A stretch of DNA of 64,000 nucleotides, taken from the NCBI GenBank assembly GCA_965221415.1, contig OZ244887.1, positions 372,001 through 436,000 of the forward strand. The letters are read 5' to 3'. The position numbers and the translations under genes were made by a program. Below are positions 16,768-25,400 of the stretch, in pieces. Every line of letters starts with the position of its first letter. Positions within the stretch are counted from its first letter, which is position 1. This stretch comes from UBA8337 sp965221415. Lineage in GTDB: Bacteria > Pseudomonadota > Alphaproteobacteria > RS24. A model generated the notes under the pieces. That model was not told the origin of the DNA, made no database searches, and worked only from the letters and a program-made list of their open reading frames with translations.

Positions 16768-17997
16768 ATGACAATTGAAACTGCCTCTCTGCCACATACG
16801 GCAGACCCTACGGAAACCAAAAAAGCGGTCGAGGAACTCCTCGCCACTTTTGAGGTTTTTAAACAAACCAATGATGAGCGATTGGCGGAGATTGAAAGCC
16901 GCCAGTCTGCAGATGTGTTGCTTGAAGAAAAAGTTGACCGTATCAACAGTAAGATTTCTGAGTTGAATGCTGTGTCTCAGCGGCCTGCTCTGGAACAGAA
17001 AAACGATGCTGAACTCGACGAGATTGAGGCCAAAGCGGCCTTTGACGGGTATTTGCATGGTGCTGATATGGCACCTGCGAGCGACCTACGAGCGACTGCC
17101 TCGCCAGACCCGGTTACGTCATCGGACGGTTCTGTGTTCGTGCCGCAATATTTCGAACAGCTTTTGAATGAGGAAATCTCACGTGCGTCTCCCTTAGCGC
17201 GTTTGGCAAATCAGTTGACTGTATCGGTCAGTAGTACGCTGAAAGTGGTTGGGCATCCGGCTGAAATGGAAGCTGACTGGGCGGCTGATGAGGAGACTAT
17301 ACGCACGCACAGTGAAGCGCCTGACATTCACGAGGTGAGTATCAAGATGCATGAGCTTTATGCCAACCCGTCAGTGACGCAACGGTTTTTTGATGATGCC
17401 GATTTGGATGTTGAGAGCTGGCTGTTACAGTCTATGGCAGCGGCTTTCGCGGAAAAAGAAAATGACAGCTTTGTAAACGGCGTTAGCTCGAATACGCCTA
17501 CTGGCATATTGTACGAACAGGTTGATTATACTGGTGCCGATTCTGCCAAAATACACGGCGTGAAAAGCGGTGTGTCTGGTAATCTTGCAAGAAGCCAACC
17601 AACCGATAAATTGTTGGATGTCTGTTACACGCTCGGAAGTCATTATCGTGCAAAGGCCAATTGGCTGATGAACGCTAAAACACTGGCGACCATCCGTAAG
17701 TTGAAAGACAGTGGCGGAAGCTACATATGGACACCATCTTCCACGGTTGGCGAAGTGGCAAGTCTGTTGGGCTATCCAGTCTATGATGACTCCAATATGC
17801 CGGATGTTACCACCAATAAGAAACCCATCGCTTTTGGTGATTTCGGACGTGCTTATATGGTTATTCGCCGCGAACGGACGCAAATTATTCGCGATCCTTA
17901 TTCGAAAAAACCGCTTGTGCAATTTTATACCACACGCGGCGTTGGTGGTCGGGTTGTTGACCCGAAAGCTCTCGTTGTTTTGCAGGCTGCTGCATAG
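16768..17997 (+). CDS. GTA major capsid protein (g5, HK97 fold)
   Basis: 409 residues from the ATG at 16768, which has an AAAGGAAA ribosome site; an ATG at 16753 is in frame but its spacing is worse. The first ~75 residues are charged and helical (delta-domain scaffold, probably removed by the protease). The HK97 core follows, with FVPQYFEQLLNEEISRASPL, ASLLGYPVYDDSNMP and FGDFGRAYMVIRRE. It builds the small icosahedral head. Confidence 0.93.
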   Translation: MTIETASLPHTADPTETKKAVEELLATFEVFKQTNDERLAEIESRQSADVLLEEKVDRINSKISELNAVSQRPALEQKNDAELDEIEAKAAFDGYLHGADMAPASDLRATASPDPVTSSDGSVFVPQYFEQLLNEEISRASPLARLANQLTVSVSSTLKVVGHPAEMEADWAADEETIRTHSEAPDIHEVSIKMHELYANPSVTQRFFDDADLDVESWLLQSMAAAFAEKENDSFVNGVSSNTPTGILYEQVDYTGADSAKIHGVKSGVSGNLARSQPTDKLLDVCYTLGSHYRAKANWLMNAKTLATIRKLKDSGGSYIWTPSSTVGEVASLLGYPVYDDSNMPDVTTNKKPIAFGDFGRAYMVIRRERTQIIRDPYSKKPLVQFYTTRGVGGRVVDPKALVVLQAAA

Positions 17998-18557
17998 TGA
18001 GTGCGTTGCTCATTAATGGGCCAGCGGCCGAACCTGTTTCGGTAGTTGAGCTGCGCCAGCATTTGCGTCTTGGGGATGGACAAGACGCGGTGCTGGCCAG
18101 TCTCATCGCTGCGGCGCGGATGATGGTCGAGGCACAATCAGGCCTGCGGCTTATCAATCAACAGTGGCGTATCTTGCTGGATGACTGGCCAGATGGCCAT
18201 TTGACCTTGCCGCTTACCCCCGTCAATGCGGTGCAAAGCATCCGTGTGCTGGGAACAGAAAGCGTAACGTTGGATGCCGACCAGTATCGTCTTGAAAAAG
18301 ATACAAGGCCTGCGCGTTTGGTGTTTATCGGCAATGATTTTCCGCGTCCCCAACGCGCCGCACTTGGCATTGAGATTAATGTGCAAGTCGGCTTTGGGGC
18401 AAGGGCGGAAGATGTCCCTGCCGATTTGCAATTGGCTGTGTTGAAGCTCGCGGCGCATTGGTACGATGTTGATGATTGGAGCCAGAATTCGAGTGAGCAG
18501 GCATTGCCTTCCGAAGTGGCGCTTATTGTAAACGCTCACCGTGTGACACGCCTATAA
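17997..18557 (+). CDS. GTA head-tail adaptor (g6, gp6-like connector)
   Basis: 186 residues. Pattern of the gp6/YqbG-like adaptors: EPVSVVELRQHLRL at the N-terminus, LIAAARMMVEAQSGLRL, then LPLTPVNAVQSIRV and a C-terminal DLQLAVLKLAAHWYD helix. It joins the portal ring to the tail stopper. It starts with GTG overlapping the capsid stop by one base. Confidence 0.88.
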   Translation: MSALLINGPAAEPVSVVELRQHLRLGDGQDAVLASLIAAARMMVEAQSGLRLINQQWRILLDDWPDGHLTLPLTPVNAVQSIRVLGTESVTLDADQYRLEKDTRPARLVFIGNDFPRPQRAALGIEINVQVGFGARAEDVPADLQLAVLKLAAHWYDVDDWSQNSSEQALPSEVALIVNAHRVTRL

Positions 18558-18871
18558 TGTCGCGCTATCAAAGTTTCCAATTGGAACGCGCCGTCGCATC
18601 AGTCGGGCATGTGGAATGGGAAAGCCTCGCCGAAGTTTTCGTGCGGCTGACCCCCATGCGGCATCGCGTGTCGGTACGCCATGGCAGCGAAACCTTATTA
18701 GCAACGCATGAAGCGCGCTTGCGTCATGGCGCACCAGTCAAGGCTGGCATGCGCTTTCGGCGCGAGGGGCGCGTATTGCTGATACATAATGTTGAGCCGA
18801 TGGGACGACGCGAGGGCTGGTTGTCTTGTTTATGTGAAGAACAACAAAACCTTGCACCGGAGGTCTCATGA
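18557..18871 (+). CDS. GTA head closure/stopper protein (g7)
   Basis: 104 residues. It resembles small beta-rich head-tail joining proteins of the gp16/phage_H_T_join type, with WESLAEVFVRLTPMRHRVSVRHGS and a terminal VLLIHNVEPMGRREGWLSCLCEE. It seals the head after packaging. The ATG overlaps the adaptor stop (TAATG), and its own stop overlaps the next start (ATGA). Confidence 0.82.
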   Translation: MSRYQSFQLERAVASVGHVEWESLAEVFVRLTPMRHRVSVRHGSETLLATHEARLRHGAPVKAGMRFRREGRVLLIHNVEPMGRREGWLSCLCEEQQNLAPEVS

Positions 18872-19260
18872 AGCGTGACGGACACGAACTGCAAAAGGCT
18901 ATTTTTACCGCAATAGAGAACGAGGCGACCTTAGTGGATCGATTTACGGTCTATGCGGGGGCTGATACTTTGCCGCAATTTTCATATGATGGCATGCGCT
19001 CGACGTGGCGCGACCGTGCGCAGGCTTTGGTTGAACACCGCGTGAGCTTTTCTGTTTGGTCACCACAGGCGGGCTTTGACGATGCCGATAAGGTGAATAA
19101 TCAGCTGAGCCAGACCCTTGCAGATGTCCAGCTGACATTACCATTGCGGCTTGTGATGTTTAACCTATTGCTCGTTGATGGACAGTTGGATGGCGCCAGT
19201 CGCCATTGGCGTCAGCGATTAACTTTTCTCGCCCTTACACAAAATATGGATGAATTATGA
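18868..19260 (+). CDS. GTA tail terminator (g8, DUF3168)
   Basis: 130 residues matching DUF3168: ELQKAIFTAIEN at the start, HRVSFSVWSPQAGFDDADKVNNQ in the middle, and a terminal WRQRLTFLALTQ strand. In the Rhodobacter GTA this protein caps the tail tube at the head side. It overlaps both neighbours by four bases. Confidence 0.87.
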   Translation: MKRDGHELQKAIFTAIENEATLVDRFTVYAGADTLPQFSYDGMRSTWRDRAQALVEHRVSFSVWSPQAGFDDADKVNNQLSQTLADVQLTLPLRLVMFNLLLVDGQLDGASRHWRQRLTFLALTQNMDEL

Positions 19261-19664
19261 GCGTTTCACTTGGCGACTATTTTTTGTTGCAAGTGCAAAA
19301 TAGCGACGATGAATTTGTTGCTATGGCGGGCTTGCGCACGCGGGTATTGGCGTTGCAGGCGCGCCCGCTTGAGCGACTTGATTTCGCGGTGCAAGGCTGG
19401 CGGCATTTGCAAGCTGCCAGTGGTGTGCACGCGTTGAATGTCGCGGGCAATGGCTTGTTTACAAATCAGGCGGCGGATCATTTGGTGCGCCAATTATTTA
19501 TGAATGGGAAGCATGCGATGGCGCGTATTATCGTGCCTGAGTTTGGCCATTTCACGGGGTCGTTTGCGGTCACTGAATTAGCCTATGAGGGGCGCAATGA
19601 AGAGGCTGTGAGTTGGCGCGTGGCGTTGCAATCAGCAGGCGAGGTTGCCTTTGCCGTGGCGTGA
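19257..19664 (+). CDS. GTA major tail tube protein (g9)
   Basis: 135 residues, the same size as g9 of the Rhodobacter GTA. Recognisable stretches are DYFLLQVQNSDDEFVAMAGLRTR, GLFTNQAADHLVRQLFMNG and FVAMAGL/GSFAVTELAYEG. It forms stacked rings around the tape measure. Start ATG overlaps the terminator stop (ATGA). Confidence 0.88.
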   Translation: MSVSLGDYFLLQVQNSDDEFVAMAGLRTRVLALQARPLERLDFAVQGWRHLQAASGVHALNVAGNGLFTNQAADHLVRQLFMNGKHAMARIIVPEFGHFTGSFAVTELAYEGRNEEAVSWRVALQSAGEVAFAVA

Positions 19665-20004
19665 TTGGCTATTTGCTAACCGTTATCGTGGCGAGGTCGT
19701 CGGGCGGATTAATGGTCGCCGTCGCGTGATGCGCTTGACATTGGCGGCGCTGGCGCAATTGGAGACTTGTTATGGCGAGCGGGATATTTTGCAGCTATTG
19801 GGCGGCTTTGCTGAGACGGGTCTGACGGCACGCGACACAGAAAATATTTTGCGCGCTGGGTTGGCCGCGACGCAAGACGAGTTGTCCGTCACTGGCGCGC
19901 CCTTGGATGTCGAGGGTGGCCATGCGGCGGCCATGCAGTTGGCGACTTTATTAATGGAACGTGCTTTTGCGCCTTCATCGGAATTCAAAAAGGAACAAAA
20001 ATAA
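19645..20004 (+). CDS. GTA tail assembly chaperone (g10, GTA_gp10 family)
   Basis: 119 residues from a TTG at 19645 that overlaps g9 by 20 bases; a second TTG at 19651 is possible, and no ATG exists before the conserved RYRGEVVGRINGRRRVMRLT region. The family part continues with LAALAQLETCYG. Such proteins coat the tape measure before tube assembly. The last codons contain a shift-prone C-AAA-AAG heptamer (19986-19992), and the next gene lies in the -1 frame, so a lambda G/GT-like fusion could be made. Confidence 0.82.
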   Translation: MPLPWRDWLFANRYRGEVVGRINGRRRVMRLTLAALAQLETCYGERDILQLLGGFAETGLTARDTENILRAGLAATQDELSVTGAPLDVEGGHAAAMQLATLLMERAFAPSSEFKKEQK

Positions 20005-20210
20005 TGAGCGAATGTTTTCCATGGCAGCGATTGTTTCGCATGGCGATGATGCGGGGGCTTGCGCCCGACCAGCTGTGGCAGATGACGGCGGGTGAGATGT
20101 ATAGCTTGCTGCTCAATCAGCAGAGCGCGCCCGTGTCGAACGAGATTCTAGACGCATTGGTACGCACTGCCGACAAGCAGTGTGCGCGCCAAGATGGGGA
20201 GGCGGCTTAA
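20004..20210 (+). CDS. GTA tail assembly chaperone, small (g10.1, TAC family)
   Basis: 68 residues. It matches the small phage tail assembly chaperones of GTAs: FPWQRLFRMAMMRGLAPDQLWQMT followed by GEMYSLLL. It starts one base inside the g10 stop (TAATG) and ends one base inside the next gene. The acidic tail is normal. Confidence 0.85.
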   Translation: MSECFPWQRLFRMAMMRGLAPDQLWQMTAGEMYSLLLNQQSAPVSNEILDALVRTADKQCARQDGEAA

Positions 20211-20494
20211 TGCCGGCGCGGTTTGAAGATAATGCGCGCGATTTTGCACGCCGCGTTTCTGATGCTGATGGGGCAGGTGATGTGCTCTCTGCTCTCGCAC
20301 AATATGATGGTCGTCTGAAAGACCTCATCGACCAGATTGAAAACAATAAGAGCCAGATGGATGATGCGCTTGGATTTATTCGGGTGTTGTTGAATACGCA
20401 GCAAGCGGCGACATCTGGCACGTCAGGAAACGGGCGTAATCAGGCGCAATGGCAAAATGTGTTGGGGCGCATTTTAAGCCCGAGCGAGGAGTAA
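20210..20494 (+). CDS. Short protein in the tape-measure (g11) position
   Basis: 94 residues from the ATG at 20210, which overlaps the g10.1 stop; the frame stays open to 20180. It sits where the Rhodobacter GTA has its tape measure g11 (about 219 residues). It has a helical central part (LAQYDGRLKDLIDQIENNK, then MDDALGFIRVLL) and a Ser/Gly/Asn/Gln-rich C-terminal half, with no hydrophobic segment. I do not recognise homology to g11. As the only gene between the chaperones and the distal tail protein it is the sole tape-measure candidate, and it would be unusually short. Confidence 0.6.
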   Translation: MPARFEDNARDFARRVSDADGAGDVLSALAQYDGRLKDLIDQIENNKSQMDDALGFIRVLLNTQQAATSGTSGNGRNQAQWQNVLGRILSPSEE

Positions 20495-20497
20495 ATA

Positions 20498-21157
20498 ATG
20501 ACATCTTCGCACACAAGTTTTCACGACACAGACCTGCCCGATGAATTGGCGATGGCGGTGCGGCGCGAGCAAATCTTTCGCACAGATATCGTCGAGACGG
20601 GTTCTGGCTTTGAGTTTCGCAATGCAACGCATGGTGCGCCGCGCCGTCGTTATACGTTGGATACGGGGCCACGCCCGCTGAGTGAATTGCGCACATTGGC
20701 ACGCTTTTTCGAAGCACGGCGTGGTCGCCAATACGGTTTTTTATTGCGCGATTGGTTAGAGACGCACTCAGGCGTGGGCGATGCGCCCACGGCATCCGAC
20801 CAAAGCCTATCTGCGCTTGACGATGATGGTTTGGTGTTTGGTTTGCAAATCACCCATACCCAAGGCGGCGTTTCTTGGCAGCGCAACATTGTAAAGCCTG
20901 AAGCCGATACGCTGTTGTTGGCGAAAGATGGCACGCCTTTGGTCAGTGGCACAGATTTTACTCTGGATGCCAGCCAAGGGATTGTGCGCCTTACGCAAAG
21001 TCTGGCTGAGAATGAGGAGCTGACGGCGGGATTTTATTTTTATGTGCCAGTGCGCTTTGATGCGGATCAGATTGAGATGACCCGCTTGTCGGGTGATTTG
21101 GCGAATTTAACGCCGCTGCCTTTGGTTGAGATTCCTTTAAGTCGCGTGGTGCAATAA
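20498..21157 (+). CDS. GTA distal tail protein (g12, DUF2460)
   Basis: 219 residues. The DUF2460 pattern is plain: an early AVRREQIFRTDIVETGSGFE, RRRYTLDTGPRPLSEL, a FFEARRGRQYGFLLRDWLE segment near residue 75, and the C-terminal YVPVRFDADQIEM. It closes the end of the tail tube and connects to the hub. Its stop overlaps the hub start (TAATG). Confidence 0.92.
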   Translation: MTSSHTSFHDTDLPDELAMAVRREQIFRTDIVETGSGFEFRNATHGAPRRRYTLDTGPRPLSELRTLARFFEARRGRQYGFLLRDWLETHSGVGDAPTASDQSLSALDDDGLVFGLQITHTQGGVSWQRNIVKPEADTLLLAKDGTPLVSGTDFTLDASQGIVRLTQSLAENEELTAGFYFYVPVRFDADQIEMTRLSGDLANLTPLPLVEIPLSRVVQ

Positions 21158-21999
21158 TGCGTATTTTGCCGTCTTCTATGCGCACATCGATCGACCAAGG
21201 GGTTACGCATTTTTGCCATTGTTGGCATATTACGCGCCGCGATGGTACGGTTTTAGGGCTAACCAATCATGATGATGATGTGGTTTTCAAAGATGTTCGG
21301 TTTCATGCCGAGGCGGGGATTACCCTATCGGCGCTTGATGCGCGACTGGGGCTTGATGCCGCCCGCCCCGAAGCCGAGGGTGTTTTGCATAATGGGTATC
21401 TGCAAGCCGATGATTTAGCTGCGGGTCTATATGATGCCGCGCAATTTGATTTATGGTTGGTGGATTGGCAAGCGCCAGAAAATCGATTGCTGCTTATGGT
21501 TGGTCAATTTGGTGCGGTGCGGTTGGAGGGCGACCGATTTGCGGTGCGCTTGCAGCCGACGGGTGATGGGTTCAATCAGCCGCGAGGCCGCCTATTTCAA
21601 AAACTATGCGATGCGGCTTTAGGCGATAAGCGGTGCCGTGCTTTGGTGACTGTCGCGCCGTTTCAAATTGAAGCTGAAGTTTTGCGCGTGACGGGTGCGT
21701 TATTGGTTATTGCTGCGCAATCGCATGCTGCCGATTGGTTCGCGCATGGGACGATTATAACGCATGGCGGGCGACGCCTCACTGTGCGCGCCGATGTGAA
21801 AACCGATACCGAGCGCCATCTGCATCTTTGGCAAGATGCGACGGCGCTCGTGCAGGTTGGCGATTTGGTGCAGGTGCGAAGCGGCTGTGACAAACAGATT
21901 TCAACCTGCAAAGCGAAGTTTTCCAATGTCATTAATTATCAAGGCTTTCCCGATTTATCGGATGATAAAGTCTTGATTGAGATTGCGAGTGGCGATTGA
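21157..21999 (+). CDS. GTA tail hub protein (g13, DUF2163), likely Fe-S
   Basis: 280 residues. DUF2163 features are HFCHCWHITRRDGTVLGLTNHD near the start and a C-terminal NVINYQGFPDL. Four cysteines sit at residues 151, 160, 244 (RSGCDKQ) and 251 (ISTCKAK), a set equivalent to that reported to hold an iron-sulfur cluster in the Rhodobacter GTA hub (recalled). The cluster here is therefore expected but not shown. Start overlaps g12; its stop overlaps the TTG start of g14. Confidence 0.9.
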   Translation: MRILPSSMRTSIDQGVTHFCHCWHITRRDGTVLGLTNHDDDVVFKDVRFHAEAGITLSALDARLGLDAARPEAEGVLHNGYLQADDLAAGLYDAAQFDLWLVDWQAPENRLLLMVGQFGAVRLEGDRFAVRLQPTGDGFNQPRGRLFQKLCDAALGDKRCRALVTVAPFQIEAEVLRVTGALLVIAAQSHAADWFAHGTIITHGGRRLTVRADVKTDTERHLHLWQDATALVQVGDLVQVRSGCDKQISTCKAKFSNVINYQGFPDLSDDKVLIEIASGD

Positions 22000-22448
22000 G
22001 CCCCTCTCTTTCTTTAGATGATAAAGTGATTGCCGAAGCGTTGAGCTGGTGCGGTACGCCGTATCAACATCAGGCGAGTTGCAAGGGCGTGGGCACGGAT
22101 TGCCTCGGCTTGTTGCGCGGGGTGTATCGCGCGCTATATGGTGCCGAACCACAAATGCCGCCGCCTTATGGGCCTTATGCTGAAGCGGGCGAGGCGGCCT
22201 TGTTGCACATGGCGGCACAGACTTATTTGTCAGAGACCGATGCGCCGCTTGCAGGCGGACAGGTCTTACTGTTTCAAATGCGTCGTCGCTATCCACCGCG
22301 TCATGTCGGCATTGCTATTTCTGCCGACCATATGGTGCATGCTTTGTCGAGCGGGCATGTCTGCACCACTGCGTTAGCCCCATGGTGGCAGCGCCATTTG
22401 GTTGCCCGCTTTACCTTTCCTAAAAAACGAGCTTACCCTCATGAGTGA
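21996..22448 (+). CDS. GTA NlpC/P60 peptidase (g14)
   Basis: 150 residues starting with TTG that overlaps the hub stop. It is a cell-wall cysteine peptidase of the NlpC/P60 fold: catalytic Cys36 in GTDCLGL and His103 in PRHVGIAI. In GTAs it sits at the tail tip and probably opens recipient peptidoglycan. Size matches relatives. It overlaps the next gene by eight bases. Confidence 0.92.
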   Translation: MSPSLSLDDKVIAEALSWCGTPYQHQASCKGVGTDCLGLLRGVYRALYGAEPQMPPPYGPYAEAGEAALLHMAAQTYLSETDAPLAGGQVLLFQMRRRYPPRHVGIAISADHMVHALSSGHVCTTALAPWWQRHLVARFTFPKKRAYPHE

Positions 22449-25400
22449 TATTTTTTCTGGCGGCGGCGATGGTGGTGATGGTGGTGGCGGCTTCGATTGG
22501 CTGCAACTGGCTTTATACGCCGCGACACAAAGCAATCAGCCCGACGCACCGATACGCGAAGGTCGCCGTCTTACAAATTTACAATTGCTGACAGCACGAC
22601 CGGGTCATCCGATAACGCGGGTGTATGGCCGTATGCGTATTGGCGGGCAGATTATTTGGCGCAGCAAAGTGCGCGAGCATGTCAGCGAAAGCGGCGGCGA
22701 TGACGGTGATAAAGGCGGCGGTGGTTCTGCAACGCCGCGCCAGCGCAATTATCGCTATACATTGCATCTGGCGGTTGGTTTATGCGAAGGGCCGATTAGC
22801 CATATTGGTCGCGTCTGGGCTGATGGCAAGCCGCTTGATACGACGCAGATGAATATGCATTTGCATTGCGGCGAGACGGACGCATCGGCCGATTCACTTA
22901 TCGAAGGGGCGATGGGGGTTGATGCCACGCCGGCGTTTCGCGGTCTGGCTTATGTTGTGCTGCGCGATTTTGACATTAGCCGCTTTGGTAATCGTGTGCC
23001 GCAGATGAGCTTCGAAGTGTTCCGCGCGGTTTCAGAGGAGGTATCGCCGACAAAGGCGGTTTGCTTATTGCCGGGCGCGAGCGAGTTTGCCTATCACCCC
23101 GAGCCGCATATTCAGGTGATTGGCATTGGGCGTGGGCGCAGCGAAAATCTCAACACGCATGCGGGGCAGTCGGATTGGGATATATCGATTGACCAATTGC
23201 AGCAGGCGCATCCTCAGTGTCAGCGCGTGGCTTTGGTCGTGGCGTGGTTTGGCACAGATTTACGCGCCGCCGAATGTCGTATTTTGCCCAAGGTTGATAA
23301 TAAGTCGAAACATACATTGCCGACGCAATGGCATGTGGCGGGTCTTAATCGCGGTGATGCCGAACGCGTATCTGAGATAGATGGTCGCCCGTCATTTGGC
23401 GGCACGCCGTCGGATGGTGCGGTGGTCGCTGCCATTCGCGATTTGCATGCGCGTGGGTTTGAGGTGCTGTTTTATCCGTTTATTATGATGGATATCGCGC
23501 CTGATAATGAATTGCCACAGCCGCATAATGGCGCACAAGGACAGCCGGCGTTTCCGTGGCGCGGGCGTATTACGCGTGATGCCTCTGACCAAAGCGCATC
23601 GGCACGCGAACAAGTCCGACGTTTTGTTGAGGGGCGCAGCAGCAATGATGCTTTTTGTTTGGCTGGCATGGTGCGTCATTACGCTGAATTATGCGCGCGC
23701 GCAGGCGGGGTCGAAGCGTTTTTGATTGCCTCTGAATTGCCGGGGCTATCGCGGATGCATGATGGGGGCGATTATCCCTTTGCGGGTTATTTGAGGACGC
23801 TTGCGGCAGAGGTGCGCGCCAAGCTTCCCGATAGCAAGATTTCTTATGCGGCTGATTGGAGCGAATATGGCGCGCATGCCATGCCCGATGGCGATGTTGG
23901 TTTCCCGCTGGATGCGTTTTGGGCTGACGATAATTGCGATTTTATTGGCATTGATAATTATTTGCCTTTGGCGGATTGGCGCGACGGGCCGGATCATTTA
24001 GATGCGCAGCCGAGCAAAGATGGCAGCATTTCGGGGCTTGATATTTACGATGCGGATTATTTGCAGGCCAATGTGCGCGGCGGCGAGTATTTTGATTGGT
24101 ATTATAAAACGGCGGCTGACCGTGCCACTCAGACTCGTACGCCGATAACCGATGGGCATGATGAGGCGTGGGTTTTCCGCGCCAAAGATTTGCATGGCTG
24201 GTGGGCGAACGCACACCATACGCGCCGTCAGCATCAGCGTGGGGCGGCGACATCATGGACGCCGAAAATGAAGCCGATATGGTTTACTGAATTGGGGTGT
24301 CCGGCTGTCGATAAGGGCGCGAACCAGCCGAATGTGTTTCCCGATACGCGCTCGTCGGAGGGCGCGATTCCGCATTTTTCGAATGGTGCGCGGGATGACC
24401 AGATGCAGTCGGCTTATCTGGCGGCGATGATTGATTTTTATGAAAAGCCAGAAAATAATCCGCAGGCGCAGACTTATGGCGCGTCGATGGTGGCGATAGA
24501 CCAGAGCTATATTTGGGCGTGGGATGCGCGCCCTTTCCCGAGTTTTCCGTTCCGTCTTGATGTGTGGAGCGATGGGCGAAACTGGCATACGGGTCATTGG
24601 CTAAATGGGCGTTATGCAAGCGCACCATTGACGCCACTATTGCGTAGCTTGGCGGGTGGTAATTTACTGACGCATGATATTTCGGGCGTGGTGGATGGCT
24701 ATGCGTTGCGCGGGGTGACGACTGCGGCGGATGATATGCTGCCGTTATTGCGTGCGTTTGCCATTGATGCGATGGCGGGACAATCGCATATGCGGTTGCA
24801 AGGACGCGCCAATCGACCCGTGCGTGCAATAGATGATGATGATATTTTGGCACGCGCCAATGGGGCGAGCAGTTTGGTGCATGGGGTCACGGCGGCGGAT
24901 AAATTGCCGCGCCGTTTTGATGTGCATTATCTCGATGCCGAGGGCGATTACGGTGCGGCGCATGTGAGCGCGCGCCATGAGGCAGGCGAGCAGCCTGTGG
25001 CGCAGCTAAACTTGCCCGTCGCGATGAGCGGTGCGATGGCGGCGCGATTAGCGGCGCGGCTGCTTTATGAAGCGCGGGGGCAAAGCGAAACGATTAGTTT
25101 GCGCTTGCCGCCATCATATTTGGACATGGAAATCGGCGATATTATCCGCCTTACCGAGGTGTTGTGGCGGGTGACTGAAATCACCTATGGCACTGTGTTG
25201 GAAGTGCAAGCGCAGCGTTTTCAGTCGGGTTTATATGGTGCTTATGCGAGTGCTTCGGGGTCGGCGAGCTTGCCAGAGACGGTTGGGCAAGTGGCGTTTC
25301 CCGCGATGTATTGGCTTGATTTGCCCGCGCCTGCGCTGCGCTATCAAGCCCCTGCGGGGGCTGCGGGTGTGCCGATGTTGGCAGCTTTTGCCGCACCGTG

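Noticed and set aside
16261..17058. Minus-strand open frame of 265 codons in the GTA cluster
   Set aside because: Shadow of protease and capsid genes; no coding pattern.
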